Below, piece by piece: positions 1-7,281 of a stretch of DNA of 57,879 nucleotides. The stretch is taken from positions 1 to 57,879 of the forward strand of contig JADFAL010000081.1 of NCBI GenBank assembly GCA_015665275.1, in the 5' to 3' direction. The stretch comes from Flavobacteriales bacterium. Its GTDB lineage: Bacteria; Bacteroidota; Bacteroidia; Flavobacteriales_D; Crocinitomicaceae. Numbering within the stretch: the first letter of the stretch is position 1; each line of letters starts with the position of its first letter. The translations under genes were made by a program, and so were the position numbers. The notes under the pieces were generated by a model. It had not been told where the DNA came from and ran no database searches. It saw only the letters and a program-made list of their open reading frames with translations.

Positions 1-70
1 TGGCGTAATCTCCCTCTGAAAGCCGAACGCACTTGCCGTCGATAATGTCTATTGCCGGAATAATTTTCAT
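1..70 (-). CDS. hisA: HisA, phosphoribosylformimino-AICAR-phosphate isomerase (N-terminal fragment, runs off the window)
   Basis: Only the first 23 codons are inside the window. They read [20 protein letters not shown] and on, the typical first beta-strand and loop of the HisA TIM barrel, with the catalytic Asp of the AIDI motif. HisA performs the Amadori isomerisation of ProFAR in histidine biosynthesis. The ATG overlaps the hisH stop codon by 4 nt (ATGA), so it is translationally coupled as the next gene of the his operon. hisF and hisI/hisIE presumably follow beyond the window edge. Confidence 0.93.
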   Translation of the reverse strand, partial: MKIIPAIDIIDGKCVRLSEGDYA

Positions 71-645
71 AATTCTATAAAGTTTTGAAGAATTCTTGCG
101 CCAATGTCAGCTGATTTCTCTGGGTGAAACTGCGTCGCATAAAAATTGTCTTTTTGAAGCACCGAACTAAATGCCACTATGTATTGCGAAATCGCTTTGG
201 TTTCATTGGAGATTTCGGCATAATAACTGTGAACGAAGTAAACATCATCGGTTATTTCGACACCTTGACAGAGCGCTCCATCTGCATTGATAAAATTGTT
301 CCATCCCATATGGGGTACAGGCTCATCTGAAGGAAAGGCAACCACTCGATTGTCGAAAATTCCGAGACATTCGGTATCGTTTTCTTCGGAATAGGAACAA
401 AGCAGTTGTAGTCCGAGACAAATGCCCAGTACGGGTTGTTTCAAAGCAACGATAGTTTCATCCAGTCCGGTTTCGCGGAGAAACTGCATGGCGGATCGCG
501 CTTCTCCAACCCCTGGAAAGATGACTTTGTCAGCGGAGGAGATCAAGCTTTTATCACTCGTGATGACAGCTTCATGATTCAATCGTTTCAGCGCATTATA
601 CACCGAACGACTATTTCCTGCGTTGTATTCAATTATTGCGATCAT
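67..645 (-). CDS. hisH: HisH, glutamine amidotransferase subunit of imidazole glycerol phosphate synthase
   Basis: A 192-residue class I glutamine amidotransferase, the usual HisH length. The nucleophile is C76 in the GICLGLQ elbow, and the other triad members are H174 and E176 in FHPEKS near the C-terminus. The enzyme releases ammonia from glutamine for HisF, which makes imidazole glycerol phosphate and AICAR. Its start overlaps the end of hisB by 4 nt and its stop overlaps the start of hisA by 4 nt, so it is an internal gene of the his operon. Confidence 0.96.
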   Translation of the reverse strand: MIAIIEYNAGNSRSVYNALKRLNHEAVITSDKSLISSADKVIFPGVGEARSAMQFLRETGLDETIVALKQPVLGICLGLQLLCSYSEENDTECLGIFDNRVVAFPSDEPVPHMGWNNFINADGALCQGVEITDDVYFVHSYYAEISNETKAISQYIVAFSSVLQKDNFYATQFHPEKSADIGARILQNFIEL

Positions 646-1733
646 AAGACTCCTTTTGTGCTTGGGATATTGTTGGCATTTGTTTGTTGTACGGCCATCT
701 TCAAGGCTTTTGCAAATGCTTTAAAGATGCTTTCAATTTTGTGGTGTTCGTTTTCTCCTTCTGCCTTGATGTTCAGGTTACACTTTGCTGAATCGCTCAA
801 GGATTTAAAGAAGTGCATGAACATTTCTGTCGGTACGTCACCAATTTTCTCTCGTTTGAATTCAGCCTCCCAAACCAACCAAGGCCTCCCTCCGAAATCA
901 AGCCCAACCTGAGCCAAACAATCATCCATAGGGAGAAGGAATCCGTAGCGTTCAATTCCTTTCTTACTTCCAAGTGCTTCAAGTAAAGTGCTTCCCAAAA
1001 CAATTGCAACGTCCTCCATCGTGTGGTGTTCATCGATTTCTAAATCGCCTTTTACATTCACATCAAGATCGATATTACCATGACGCGCAATTTGTTCCAA
1101 CATATGATCAAAGAAGCCTAAGCCGGTATCGATAGTATTCTTTCCGCTTCCGTCAAGATTCACAGCGACTGAAATCTTCGTCTCATTGGTAATTCGTTCT
1201 TGCGATGCAATTCTAGGTTGCTGTTTTAGAAATTGATAAATCTCCTGCCAATTCGTCGTTTGAAGCGCAGTTACCCGGGAACAACTCTTTCCTATGAATA
1301 TTCCTTTTGTTCCCAGGTTTTCTGCTAACTCAATATCTGTTTCTCTATCTCCAATTACATATGAATTGTTTAAATCATAATTCCCGTAGATGTATGCGTT
1401 CAACAAGCCTGTTCTCGGTTTACGAGTAGGGGCGTTTTCCTCAGGAAAGCTTTTGTCGATGAGAATTTCTGAGAATTGAATGCCTTCATTTTCAAACGCC
1501 TGAATGATTTTGTTTTGAGCCGGCCAAAAAGTAGCCTCTGGAAAAGAATCAGTTCCCAATCCATCTTGATTGGTGACCATCACTAGTTCGAAATCAAGTT
1601 CCTGAACAATGCGTGCTAACCATTGAAATACTCCAGGGAAGTATTCGAGCTTTTCCAAACTATCCAGCTGGTAATCAACAGGTGGTTCGATTACTAGTGT
1701 TCCGTCTCTATCTATAAAAAGGACCTTTTTCAT
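642..1733 (-). CDS. hisB: HisB, bifunctional histidinol-phosphatase / imidazoleglycerol-phosphate dehydratase
   Basis: A 363-residue two-domain enzyme. Residues 1-165 are a HAD phosphatase (histidinol-phosphate phosphatase) with the DxDGT motif at D8/D10. Residues from about 175 onward are IGP dehydratase with the metal-binding motifs [21 protein letters not shown] and [15 protein letters not shown]. It catalyses steps 6 and 8 of the pathway. The zinc-binding Cys/His loop of the E. coli phosphatase domain is not seen here: the equivalent stretch reads [11 protein letters not shown], with no Cys. It overlaps hisC by 4 nt and hisH by 4 nt. Confidence 0.96.
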   Translation of the reverse strand: MKKVLFIDRDGTLVIEPPVDYQLDSLEKLEYFPGVFQWLARIVQELDFELVMVTNQDGLGTDSFPEATFWPAQNKIIQAFENEGIQFSEILIDKSFPEENAPTRKPRTGLLNAYIYGNYDLNNSYVIGDRETDIELAENLGTKGIFIGKSCSRVTALQTTNWQEIYQFLKQQPRIASQERITNETKISVAVNLDGSGKNTIDTGLGFFDHMLEQIARHGNIDLDVNVKGDLEIDEHHTMEDVAIVLGSTLLEALGSKKGIERYGFLLPMDDCLAQVGLDFGGRPWLVWEAEFKREKIGDVPTEMFMHFFKSLSDSAKCNLNIKAEGENEHHKIESIFKAFAKALKMAVQQTNANNIPSTKGVL

Positions 1734-2761
1734 GATGCGATTTCTTTTAGCGCTTTAAGTAATTGTTGATTTTCCTTTGGTGTTCCCACAGTAATTCTCA
1801 GTGTATTTGGAACTTGTTTCGAACGATTTCGGACGATGATGTTTCGTTTTAATAGGGAGTTATAGATGCCGTCCGCGTCTGTCACCTTAACCAATATAAA
1901 ATTTGCGGCCGTTGGGTATATAAATTCAACGAGGTCGTTCTTTGCAAGCTGTTCGATAAGAATCCTTCGTTCTTCGAGAATGGTTGTTCGTTGAACTTCG
2001 AAAATGTCCGTATTCTCTAGTGCTCGAATGGCTTCATTTTGATTGAGAGCACTAATGTTGTAAGGTGGTTTGACTTTATTGAATAGCTGAATAATCTCTT
2101 CATTCGCATAGGCGTACCCAACGCGCGCACCAGCCAATCCTCTTGCTTTGCTCATGGTTCTGGTGACCACCAAATTGTCGTACCTATCTATCAAATTTGC
2201 CATCGACTCTTGCTCACTGAATTCAATGTATGCTTCGTCAACACAAACAATTCCTTGAAAAGATTCAATCAATTCCTTCATTTTGTTCAAATTCAAGTTG
2301 TTCCCAGTCGGATTGTTGGGCGAACAGAGGAAGAGAACTTTGATACGTTCGTCAGAAATTAGTGGCGAAATGTCCGCGTTTAGTATATCGAAACTCTCAT
2401 CCAAGGGAATTTTGATAACCTGCAGGTTGTGAATGGCAGCGGAAACGTCATACATGCCATACGTAGGGGAGAAGGTTCCAATTTTATCGATTCCCGGTTC
2501 ACAAAAGATCCGCAGCAGCATATCGATCACTTCATCACTCCCATTTCCTATGAATATTTGTTTGGATGAAATGTTCGATTGTTTTACAAGTACAGTTTTG
2601 AGTTTTCGCTGCTGCGGATCGGGGTATCTATTGTAGGTTCCAAAGGGGTTTTCGTTGGCATCCAGAAACAAAGCGTCGCTTCCTGAAAATTCATCCTTCG
2701 CGCTCGAATATGGGACCAAAGATCTTATGTTGGGACGTGTCCAACTTTCTATTCTATTCAT
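1730..2761 (-). CDS. hisC: HisC, histidinol-phosphate aminotransferase
   Basis: A 343-residue fold-type I PLP aminotransferase. Visible motifs are the substrate loop DANENPFG (around 34-41), SPNNPTG with N150, the pyridine-binding D175 in VDEAY, and the Schiff-base lysine K205 in [10 protein letters not shown]. It transaminates imidazole acetol phosphate with glutamate. It overlaps hisD by 8 nt and hisB by 4 nt, so it is inside the same transcription unit. Confidence 0.96.
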   Translation of the reverse strand: MNRIESWTRPNIRSLVPYSSAKDEFSGSDALFLDANENPFGTYNRYPDPQQRKLKTVLVKQSNISSKQIFIGNGSDEVIDMLLRIFCEPGIDKIGTFSPTYGMYDVSAAIHNLQVIKIPLDESFDILNADISPLISDERIKVLFLCSPNNPTGNNLNLNKMKELIESFQGIVCVDEAYIEFSEQESMANLIDRYDNLVVTRTMSKARGLAGARVGYAYANEEIIQLFNKVKPPYNISALNQNEAIRALENTDIFEVQRTTILEERRILIEQLAKNDLVEFIYPTAANFILVKVTDADGIYNSLLKRNIIVRNRSKQVPNTLRITVGTPKENQQLLKALKEIAS

Positions 2762-4037
2762 TGTTCAATGCTTTAAGTCTGACGGAAACGGCATTTTTGT
2801 GCGCCTGTAATTCTTCCGCTTCCGCCATTAATTCGATGGAAGGTCCAAGTGATCGTATGCCATCTGCTGTAATTTCTTGATAGGTGATTTTTCTCACAAA
2901 ACTGTCGATGGAAACACCGCTGTAATTTCGGGCGTAACCATTGGTCGGCAAGGTGTGATTGGTTCCACTTGCGTAGTCCCCAGCGCTTTCACAACTATAA
3001 TTTCCAAGGAAAACAGAGCCTGCATTGATCACATTGGAAGCCAGTTTATTGACATTCTCTGTATTAATGATTAAGTGCTCTGGCGCATACGCATTGCTAA
3101 AATCGAGACAGGCTGACAAATTTTCAAGTGAAACGCTTAAACTATTGTTCAATGCCTTCTGAGCGACTTCTTTGCGGGGTAATTCCTTCAATTGGCGTTC
3201 AATCGCGTCTTTCGTACGTTTGATTAGTTCTTCGCTATCAGATACAAGAATTACCTGACTGTCGGCGCCGTGTTCGGCCTGAGATAACAAGTCCGCTGCA
3301 ACAAATTCTGGATCTGCCGAAGCATCCGCAATGATGAGCAATTCACTTGGTCCGGCTGGCATATCGATCCCAACACCTTTTTCCAGCGCCAATTCTTTGG
3401 CTTTGGTCACATATTGATTTCCCGGTCCGAATATTTTGGAGACAGATGGGATAGATTTGGTACCTACAGTCATGGCGCCAATAGCTTGTGCTCCTCCAAC
3501 TTTGAAAATTTTCGTGATTCCAACGCGCTTGGCTGTATAAAGAATGGCAGGATTGATGTTTCCGTTGGTATCAGGAGGGGTGCAAAGAACAATTTCACTG
3601 CATCCAACGATTTTTGCAGGAATTCCCAACATCAAAATAGTAGAGAAGAGTGGGGCCGATCCACCGGGGATGTACAATCCAACCTTTTCTATGGCCACAG
3701 ATTTTCTCCAACAGGTAACTCCTGGTGTTGTTTCAATTTTCGGTTCTTCTACCAGTTGCGAACGGTGAAATTTCTCGATGTTGGCATAAGCCTTGTCAAT
3801 GGCTGAGGCAAGTTCTTCAGAAACAGTTGCATCTTCAAGTTCTTTCTGGGTAACTTCCAAATTATCTAAGGAGCAACCATCGAGAAGCTGTGTATAGCGA
3901 TATAATGCGTTGTCGCTATTTCGTTCAACGTCTTGCATAATTGTGCGAACGCCTTCTTCGAGTATGTTTTGTTCAATCGATGGTCGTTTGGTGAGCTCTG
4001 ACCACGTTGTTCTTTTGGGGTTTTGATACAATTTCAT
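2754..4037 (-). CDS. hisD: HisD, histidinol dehydrogenase
   Basis: Catalyses the two-step NAD-dependent oxidation of histidinol to histidine. The zinc- and substrate-binding stretches are present: LSQAEHGADSQ, and near the C-terminus ESAGDYASGTNHTLPT. The open frame extends upstream to 4094, but that would overlap hisG by 47 nt. The ATG at 4037 (MKLYQNPKRTTW) is the family-typical N-terminus, gives 427 residues, and lies 10 nt after the hisG stop behind an A-rich AAAGAAA. I prefer it. Confidence 0.94.
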   Translation of the reverse strand: MKLYQNPKRTTWSELTKRPSIEQNILEEGVRTIMQDVERNSDNALYRYTQLLDGCSLDNLEVTQKELEDATVSEELASAIDKAYANIEKFHRSQLVEEPKIETTPGVTCWRKSVAIEKVGLYIPGGSAPLFSTILMLGIPAKIVGCSEIVLCTPPDTNGNINPAILYTAKRVGITKIFKVGGAQAIGAMTVGTKSIPSVSKIFGPGNQYVTKAKELALEKGVGIDMPAGPSELLIIADASADPEFVAADLLSQAEHGADSQVILVSDSEELIKRTKDAIERQLKELPRKEVAQKALNNSLSVSLENLSACLDFSNAYAPEHLIINTENVNKLASNVINAGSVFLGNYSCESAGDYASGTNHTLPTNGYARNYSGVSIDSFVRKITYQEITADGIRSLGPSIELMAEAEELQAHKNAVSVRLKALNNE

Positions 4038-4047
4038 TACGATTTCT

Positions 4048-4905
4048 TTAAGCGACCATTTTTTCAATTGGGATGATAAGAATGCCTTCTGCACCTGCAG
4101 CCTTCAAGGAGTCTATAACGTCCCAAAAGGCACCTTCATCGATCACAGAGTGCAATGAACTCCAACCTTTTTCTGCCAATGGCATAACCGTTGGTGACTT
4201 TAAGACCGGAAGTATATTACTCACTTCTTGAATCTTATCGTTCGGGACGTTCATCAATACGTAGCGTGTATTTTTTGCTTTCTGCACGGCATTGATTCTG
4301 AAAATGAATTTGTCGAGTAATACTTGTTTTTCTTTCGAGAGAGAAGGAGATGTAGCAAGTACAGCTTGAGAAGTAAACATCACCTCCGTTTCTTTCAGTC
4401 CATTTTTAAACAATGTGGAGCCTGTACTTACGATATCACAGATGCCATCCGCCAATCCAATATTTGGGGCAATTTCCACGGAGCCTGAAATTTTGTGAAT
4501 TTCCGCAGAAACCTTGTTTTTCTTTAGGTATTGAGCTACCGTGTTCGGGTAGGAGGTAGCAATCTTTTTTCCTTCGAAGTATTGGACACCACTGCCTGTG
4601 GCTTCTTTCGGAATAGCCAATGAAACGCGACATTTGGAGAATCCTAGTTTTGTTACAATGTCGATTTCTTTCTCTTGCTCAATTAGCAAATTTTCTCCTA
4701 CAATGGCGATATCTACAATGCCGTCCTCCAAATATTGAGGGATATCGGAATTTCTGAGAAAGAATACTTCCATTGGGAAATTGGTCGCAGGAGCCTTGAG
4801 TTGATCGCGCCCATTGTCAATTTTGATTCCGCATGATTTAAGGAGTTTGAGGGATTCTTCATTGAGTCTTCCGCTCTTTTGGATGGCAATTTTTAGCTTA
4901 CTCAT
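4048..4905 (-). CDS. hisG: HisG, ATP phosphoribosyltransferase (long form)
   Basis: First and committed step of histidine synthesis, joining ATP and PRPP. The length is about 285 residues, which is the long HisG form with a C-terminal ACT-like domain for feedback inhibition by histidine. That domain corresponds to the last ~75 residues (RYVLMNVPNDKIQEV through to GILIIPIEKMV). The start at 4905 (MSKLKIAIQKSGRLNEES) is family-typical; ten further upstream codons are open but would run into the attenuator tail. It is the first structural gene of the operon, 39 nt after the attenuator U-tract. Confidence 0.95.
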   Translation of the reverse strand: MSKLKIAIQKSGRLNEESLKLLKSCGIKIDNGRDQLKAPATNFPMEVFFLRNSDIPQYLEDGIVDIAIVGENLLIEQEKEIDIVTKLGFSKCRVSLAIPKEATGSGVQYFEGKKIATSYPNTVAQYLKKNKVSAEIHKISGSVEIAPNIGLADGICDIVSTGSTLFKNGLKETEVMFTSQAVLATSPSLSKEKQVLLDKFIFRINAVQKAKNTRYVLMNVPNDKIQEVSNILPVLKSPTVMPLAEKGWSSLHSVIDEGAFWDVIDSLKAAGAEGILIIPIEKMVA

Positions 4906-4943
4906 TTTATTTTTAAAAAAGTCTGAGCAAACCAATGGGCAAG

Positions 4944-4972
4944 AAAAAACCCGTCTGATTTACTCAGACGGG
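4944..4972 (-). terminator. his operon attenuator terminator
   Basis: On the minus strand CCCGTCTGA - GTAAA - TCAGACGGG forms a perfect 9-bp stem with a 5-nt loop followed by TTTTTT, an intrinsic terminator. It sits between the His-rich leader peptide and hisG, so it can only act on the his transcript. Its 5' arm is also the partner of the antiterminator segment at 5013-5021. Confidence 0.9.
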
Positions 4973-5021
4973 TTATATATTTTGTTGAATTACATATATA
5001 TCATTCCACGCTCGCCTGAGT
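4962..5021 (-). promoter_or_regulatory. his operon antiterminator pairing
   Basis: Leader codons 15-17 (ACTCAGGCG, 5013-5021) can pair with CGTCTGAGT (4962-4970), the 5' arm of the terminator: nine contiguous pairs with one G-U. The two structures exclude each other. A ribosome stalled on the His codons at 5034-5045 would leave 5013-5021 free to pair and allow readthrough. A ribosome that reaches the leader stop would cover it and let the terminator form. The pairing is read from the sequence; the mechanism is inferred from classical his/trp attenuation. Confidence 0.8.
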
Positions 5022-5063
5022 GCAAGTATTAGAATGATGATGATGTAATTGCGTTGTTATCAT
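5001..5063 (-). CDS. hisL: HisL, histidine operon leader peptide
   Basis: A 20-codon ORF whose product has H7-H8-H9-H10 encoded by four consecutive CAT codons, ending with TGA 28 nt before the attenuator stem. It begins about 19 nt downstream of a TAAGTTTG promoter box and precedes hisG. The peptide probably has no function of its own: translation of the His run measures charged tRNA-His. No Shine-Dalgarno sequence is visible, only an A-rich stretch, as is normal for this phylum. Confidence 0.88.
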   Translation of the reverse strand: MITTQLHHHHSNTCTQASVE

Positions 5064-5081
5064 TTCGCTTTTCGTTGGGTA

Positions 5082-5113
5082 CAAACTTAAAAAGAAATTT
5101 TCCGGTTCGTCAA
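5082..5113 (-). promoter_or_regulatory. his operon promoter
   Basis: On the minus strand a perfect -7 box TAAGTTTG (5082-5089) is preceded, 21 nt upstream, by TTG (5111-5113). This matches the Bacteroidota housekeeping promoter pattern (TTG or TTTG, 19-21 nt, TAnnTTTG). Initiation would fall about 15 nt before the leader peptide ATG. Confidence 0.7.
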
Positions 5114-5128
5114 GAAAAAGTACATTAA

Positions 5129-5779
5129 TTATTTCACAGACCCTTTAACAAATTGATTATGAGTATTTTTTATTATCGTTTCCGCTTGATTTTTATTCGC
5201 ATAACCTTGCGAAATCATCTTTCCGGGACCTTTATAATTCAAAAACCAATCACGAATAATCGTTAAAACATTAGGGTATAAGGTTTCTAATTCTTCCAAG
5301 GTTTCAACTTTCGCAATGGAACTTTTTAAGTCTACGAGAATCAATTTGTCATCCTGTTCGCCTTGATCAGTCAGTCTTAGAATTCCAATTACTTTACAAG
5401 AAACAACGGTACCACGTGGATTGACTTTTCCGAGGATAATAGCGTCCAACGGGTCTCCATCGCCGCCGGATTCTTTCGATAATAGTGTTTGTGGAACAAA
5501 ACCATAATTTGCCGGATACCCCAAATAGTCGATTGTTCTTGGAAAACCATTTATCGAGTCTCTTTCTATCTTTCCCGTTTTCTTATTAACTTCCCATTTC
5601 TCGTTTGTGCCCGCTGGAATTTCAATAACTGCCTGCAATTCTCCCGCGCTATTATACAGATCAACGTCGCGCACGAGGTGCATGGCAGGTGATGGAGGTT
5701 TTCTGCTGTTTTCTATAGCGTTTCCGCAAGAGTAGAGCAATACCGCGCAAAGAATAATATTGGAGCAAAATTTTGCCAT
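5129..5779 (-). CDS. Inorganic pyrophosphatase, family I, lipoprotein form
   Basis: A 216-residue protein whose residues from ~35 match soluble family I pyrophosphatase. Metal ligands are in DGDPLD (D107, D109, D112), and K61, E63, R73 and the YPANYGFVP motif align with the E. coli active site. Unlike the cytoplasmic enzyme it begins with a hydrophobic segment and a lipobox (LLYSC, C18), so it is probably exported and lipid-anchored. It would hydrolyse periplasmic PPi. It lies upstream of the his leader on the same strand but the his operon has its own promoter. Whether a second, cytoplasmic copy exists cannot be told from this window. Confidence 0.9.
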   Translation of the reverse strand: MAKFCSNIILCAVLLYSCGNAIENSRKPPSPAMHLVRDVDLYNSAGELQAVIEIPAGTNEKWEVNKKTGKIERDSINGFPRTIDYLGYPANYGFVPQTLLSKESGGDGDPLDAIILGKVNPRGTVVSCKVIGILRLTDQGEQDDKLILVDLKSSIAKVETLEELETLYPNVLTIIRDWFLNYKGPGKMISQGYANKNQAETIIKNTHNQFVKGSVK

Positions 5780-5783
5780 AGCT

Positions 5784-5791
5784 CAAAATTA
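5784..5791 (-). promoter_or_regulatory. Promoter -7 box of the pyrophosphatase gene
   Basis: A perfect TAATTTTG on the minus strand ends only 4 nt before the ATG. With the usual -7 geometry, transcription would start at or within a few bases of the start codon, giving a leaderless or nearly leaderless mRNA. The -33 region is weak (TTA, 21 nt upstream). Confidence 0.6.
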
Positions 5792-5945
5792 ATCATTCTT
5801 CCGACCTAGTTCTAAGGCTTTGATATCAGTACTTTACACAAAAACCTTGAAATTTACGCATCATTTCAGGTGAAAAGATTGATTTAATTCGAATAAGGTT
5901 TTATTTAGAGGCTATTATATATAATAATCAAAACACTATTTCACT

Positions 5946-6407
5946 ATGGAAGACTCAGTTCATGAATCGTTCGATCTTATTCTTGACAATGTAAAGCAAG
6001 GATCAACAGACCTTAAAGACCCAGTATGCTCATTTAGCTATACTTGGGATGAGAAGACAAATATGGGAATTGCTAACTTGCAAGCAATTAACGGAACTCC
6101 AGTAAACATTGTATTGCACCCACTTGGAATTGCAGGTCAGTTGGACTTCATGTCAGACATGGCGCCAGCAGGTTATCCAGTTGATGCATTGCCAGGAGAG
6201 GAAACGGAAATTATTACAATCGTAATTTACCGCGTAATCCTTGACGTTGAAGGAGATAATCGTTCCGCTGCAATTATGTTGGGTGAGGAAGGTGAGACAA
6301 TCATTACATCTAGCGGATTCGCTGATAGCAGTTCTTCAAAAGAATTGCCAGAGGTTAAATTCGAAACAGCAGAAGCTCCTGAAGGAGTTGAGCCACCAAC
6401 GGCATAA
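5946..6407 (+). CDS. Small acidic protein of unknown function
   Basis: A 153-residue, acidic protein with no signal peptide or membrane segment, so presumably cytoplasmic. I do not recognise the family. The middle (about 50-115) looks like a beta-rich fold and includes the segment ETEIITIVIYRVILDVEGDN. The C-terminal 35 residues are rich in Ser, Glu and Pro and probably disordered. It is monocistronic: the divergent pyrophosphatase gene lies upstream and a strong terminator follows 24 nt after the stop. Codon use looks like the neighbours. Confidence 0.8.
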   Translation: MEDSVHESFDLILDNVKQGSTDLKDPVCSFSYTWDEKTNMGIANLQAINGTPVNIVLHPLGIAGQLDFMSDMAPAGYPVDALPGEETEIITIVIYRVILDVEGDNRSAAIMLGEEGETIITSSGFADSSSSKELPEVKFETAEAPEGVEPPTA

Positions 6408-6431
6408 CATAACACTAAGAATAAAAAAGAA

Positions 6432-6459
6432 AGCCTGCTCGTTGGAGTGGGCTTTTTTT
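6432..6459 (+). terminator. Intrinsic terminator after the 5946-6407 gene
   Basis: AGCCTGCTC - GTTG - GAGTGGGCT forms a 9-bp stem with two G-U pairs and a 4-nt loop, followed by seven T. It ends the upstream transcript. Confidence 0.85.
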
Positions 6460-6473
6460 ATGACTTATATTTG
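6442..6473 (+). promoter_or_regulatory. Promoter of the interrupted lipoprotein gene
   Basis: A perfect -7 box TATATTTG (6466-6473) has TTG (6442-6444) 21 nt upstream, within the hairpin of the preceding terminator. The start codon of the next gene is 26 nt downstream of the box. Confidence 0.6.
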
Positions 6474-6499
6474 AACTCTCAAAATGTAAGCTGACTAAT

Positions 6500-7213
6500 A
6501 TGAAAGCACTTGTTTCTTTCGGACTCTTGATTTTGCTCTCGGGTTGTTATACTTCGAGTATGATGCAAACGGCCAAAACATTGGATGAAGGTGAGCGCGA
6601 ATTTACTTTTGGAGTGGGGCCTTACACATCATATGGTGATGTTTTGGTGGCTCCTGATTTCATGCTAAGATGAGGGGCTTCGGATAAATCGGATTTTGGT
6701 CTAGGTTATTCCCTGCAATTGAACGGGCACATTCGTGCTGATTGGAAGCGTGAATTATGGACGAATGCTGAAGAGACTCAATATTTAAGTTCTGGTGCAA
6801 TGTTTGAAATGTTCTTTCCGAACGATTTCGCAGGAGATCCAAATTATTTCGGTATCTGCCTTCCTGTTTATTATTCTTTCAATCATGATAAAAAGTGGGT
6901 TCCGTATTTCGGACAGCGATTTAGTTTGGGATTAGGAGGTCTGAATATTGTGCGTTATGCGGGAGTTCAAGAACCCTTGGAGCATAATATCAATCTATAT
7001 CATGACATGTACTATTCAGGTATTGCAGGCATTCGATTTGGGAAAAAGCGGGTGAAATACTTTTTGGAGGCGTCCTACAATGTAAAAATGGGGCACCGAT
7101 TCTTCAACTATCTCTATTCTTATGATAATGTTGAAGAGTGGCGTCTGCAAAGAGGTTATGACGGAAGTGCGGGTCTACAACTTACTCTTGGGATGAATCT
7201 TACAAGAAAGTAA
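6500..7213 (+). pseudogene. Outer-membrane-type lipoprotein gene interrupted by an in-frame TGA
   Basis: Reading from ATG 6500 gives a clear lipoprotein signal (MKALVSFGLLILLSGC, lipobox Cys at residue 16). After 57 residues the frame meets TGA at 6671-6673 and then stays open, in the same frame, to 7213, for a total of about 237 codons. The part beyond the stop is rich in aromatic and Gly residues in an alternating pattern (YYSGIAGIRFGKKRV, LQLTLGMNL near the end), like a beta-barrel protein. Both halves clearly belong to one gene. A Trp, Arg or Cys codon changed by one base is the simplest explanation, either a real nonsense mutation or a sequencing error. Family not recognised. Confidence 0.75.
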
Positions 7214-7222
7214 GGGTAAAGA

Positions 7223-7258
7223 CAAAAAAAAGCCCCGATCCTTAAGATGCAGGGCTTT
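7223..7258 (-). terminator. Intrinsic terminator of the GAPDH gene
   Basis: On the minus strand AAAGCCC and GGGCTTT form a stem around a 16-nt loop followed by a run of T. On the plus strand the hairpin lacks a T-tract, so it serves mainly the minus-strand GAPDH gene. Confidence 0.75.
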
Positions 7259-7281
7259 GAATTTCTAGTGAATTCTACCAA

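Noticed and set aside
4038-4094. Longer N-terminus for HisD starting at 4094
   Set aside because: It would overlap hisG by 47 nt and adds 19 residues not typical of the family.
6671-6673. TGA as a selenocysteine or tryptophan codon
   Set aside because: No selenocysteine insertion structure is visible and all other genes use TGA as a stop (e.g. hisH, dapF).
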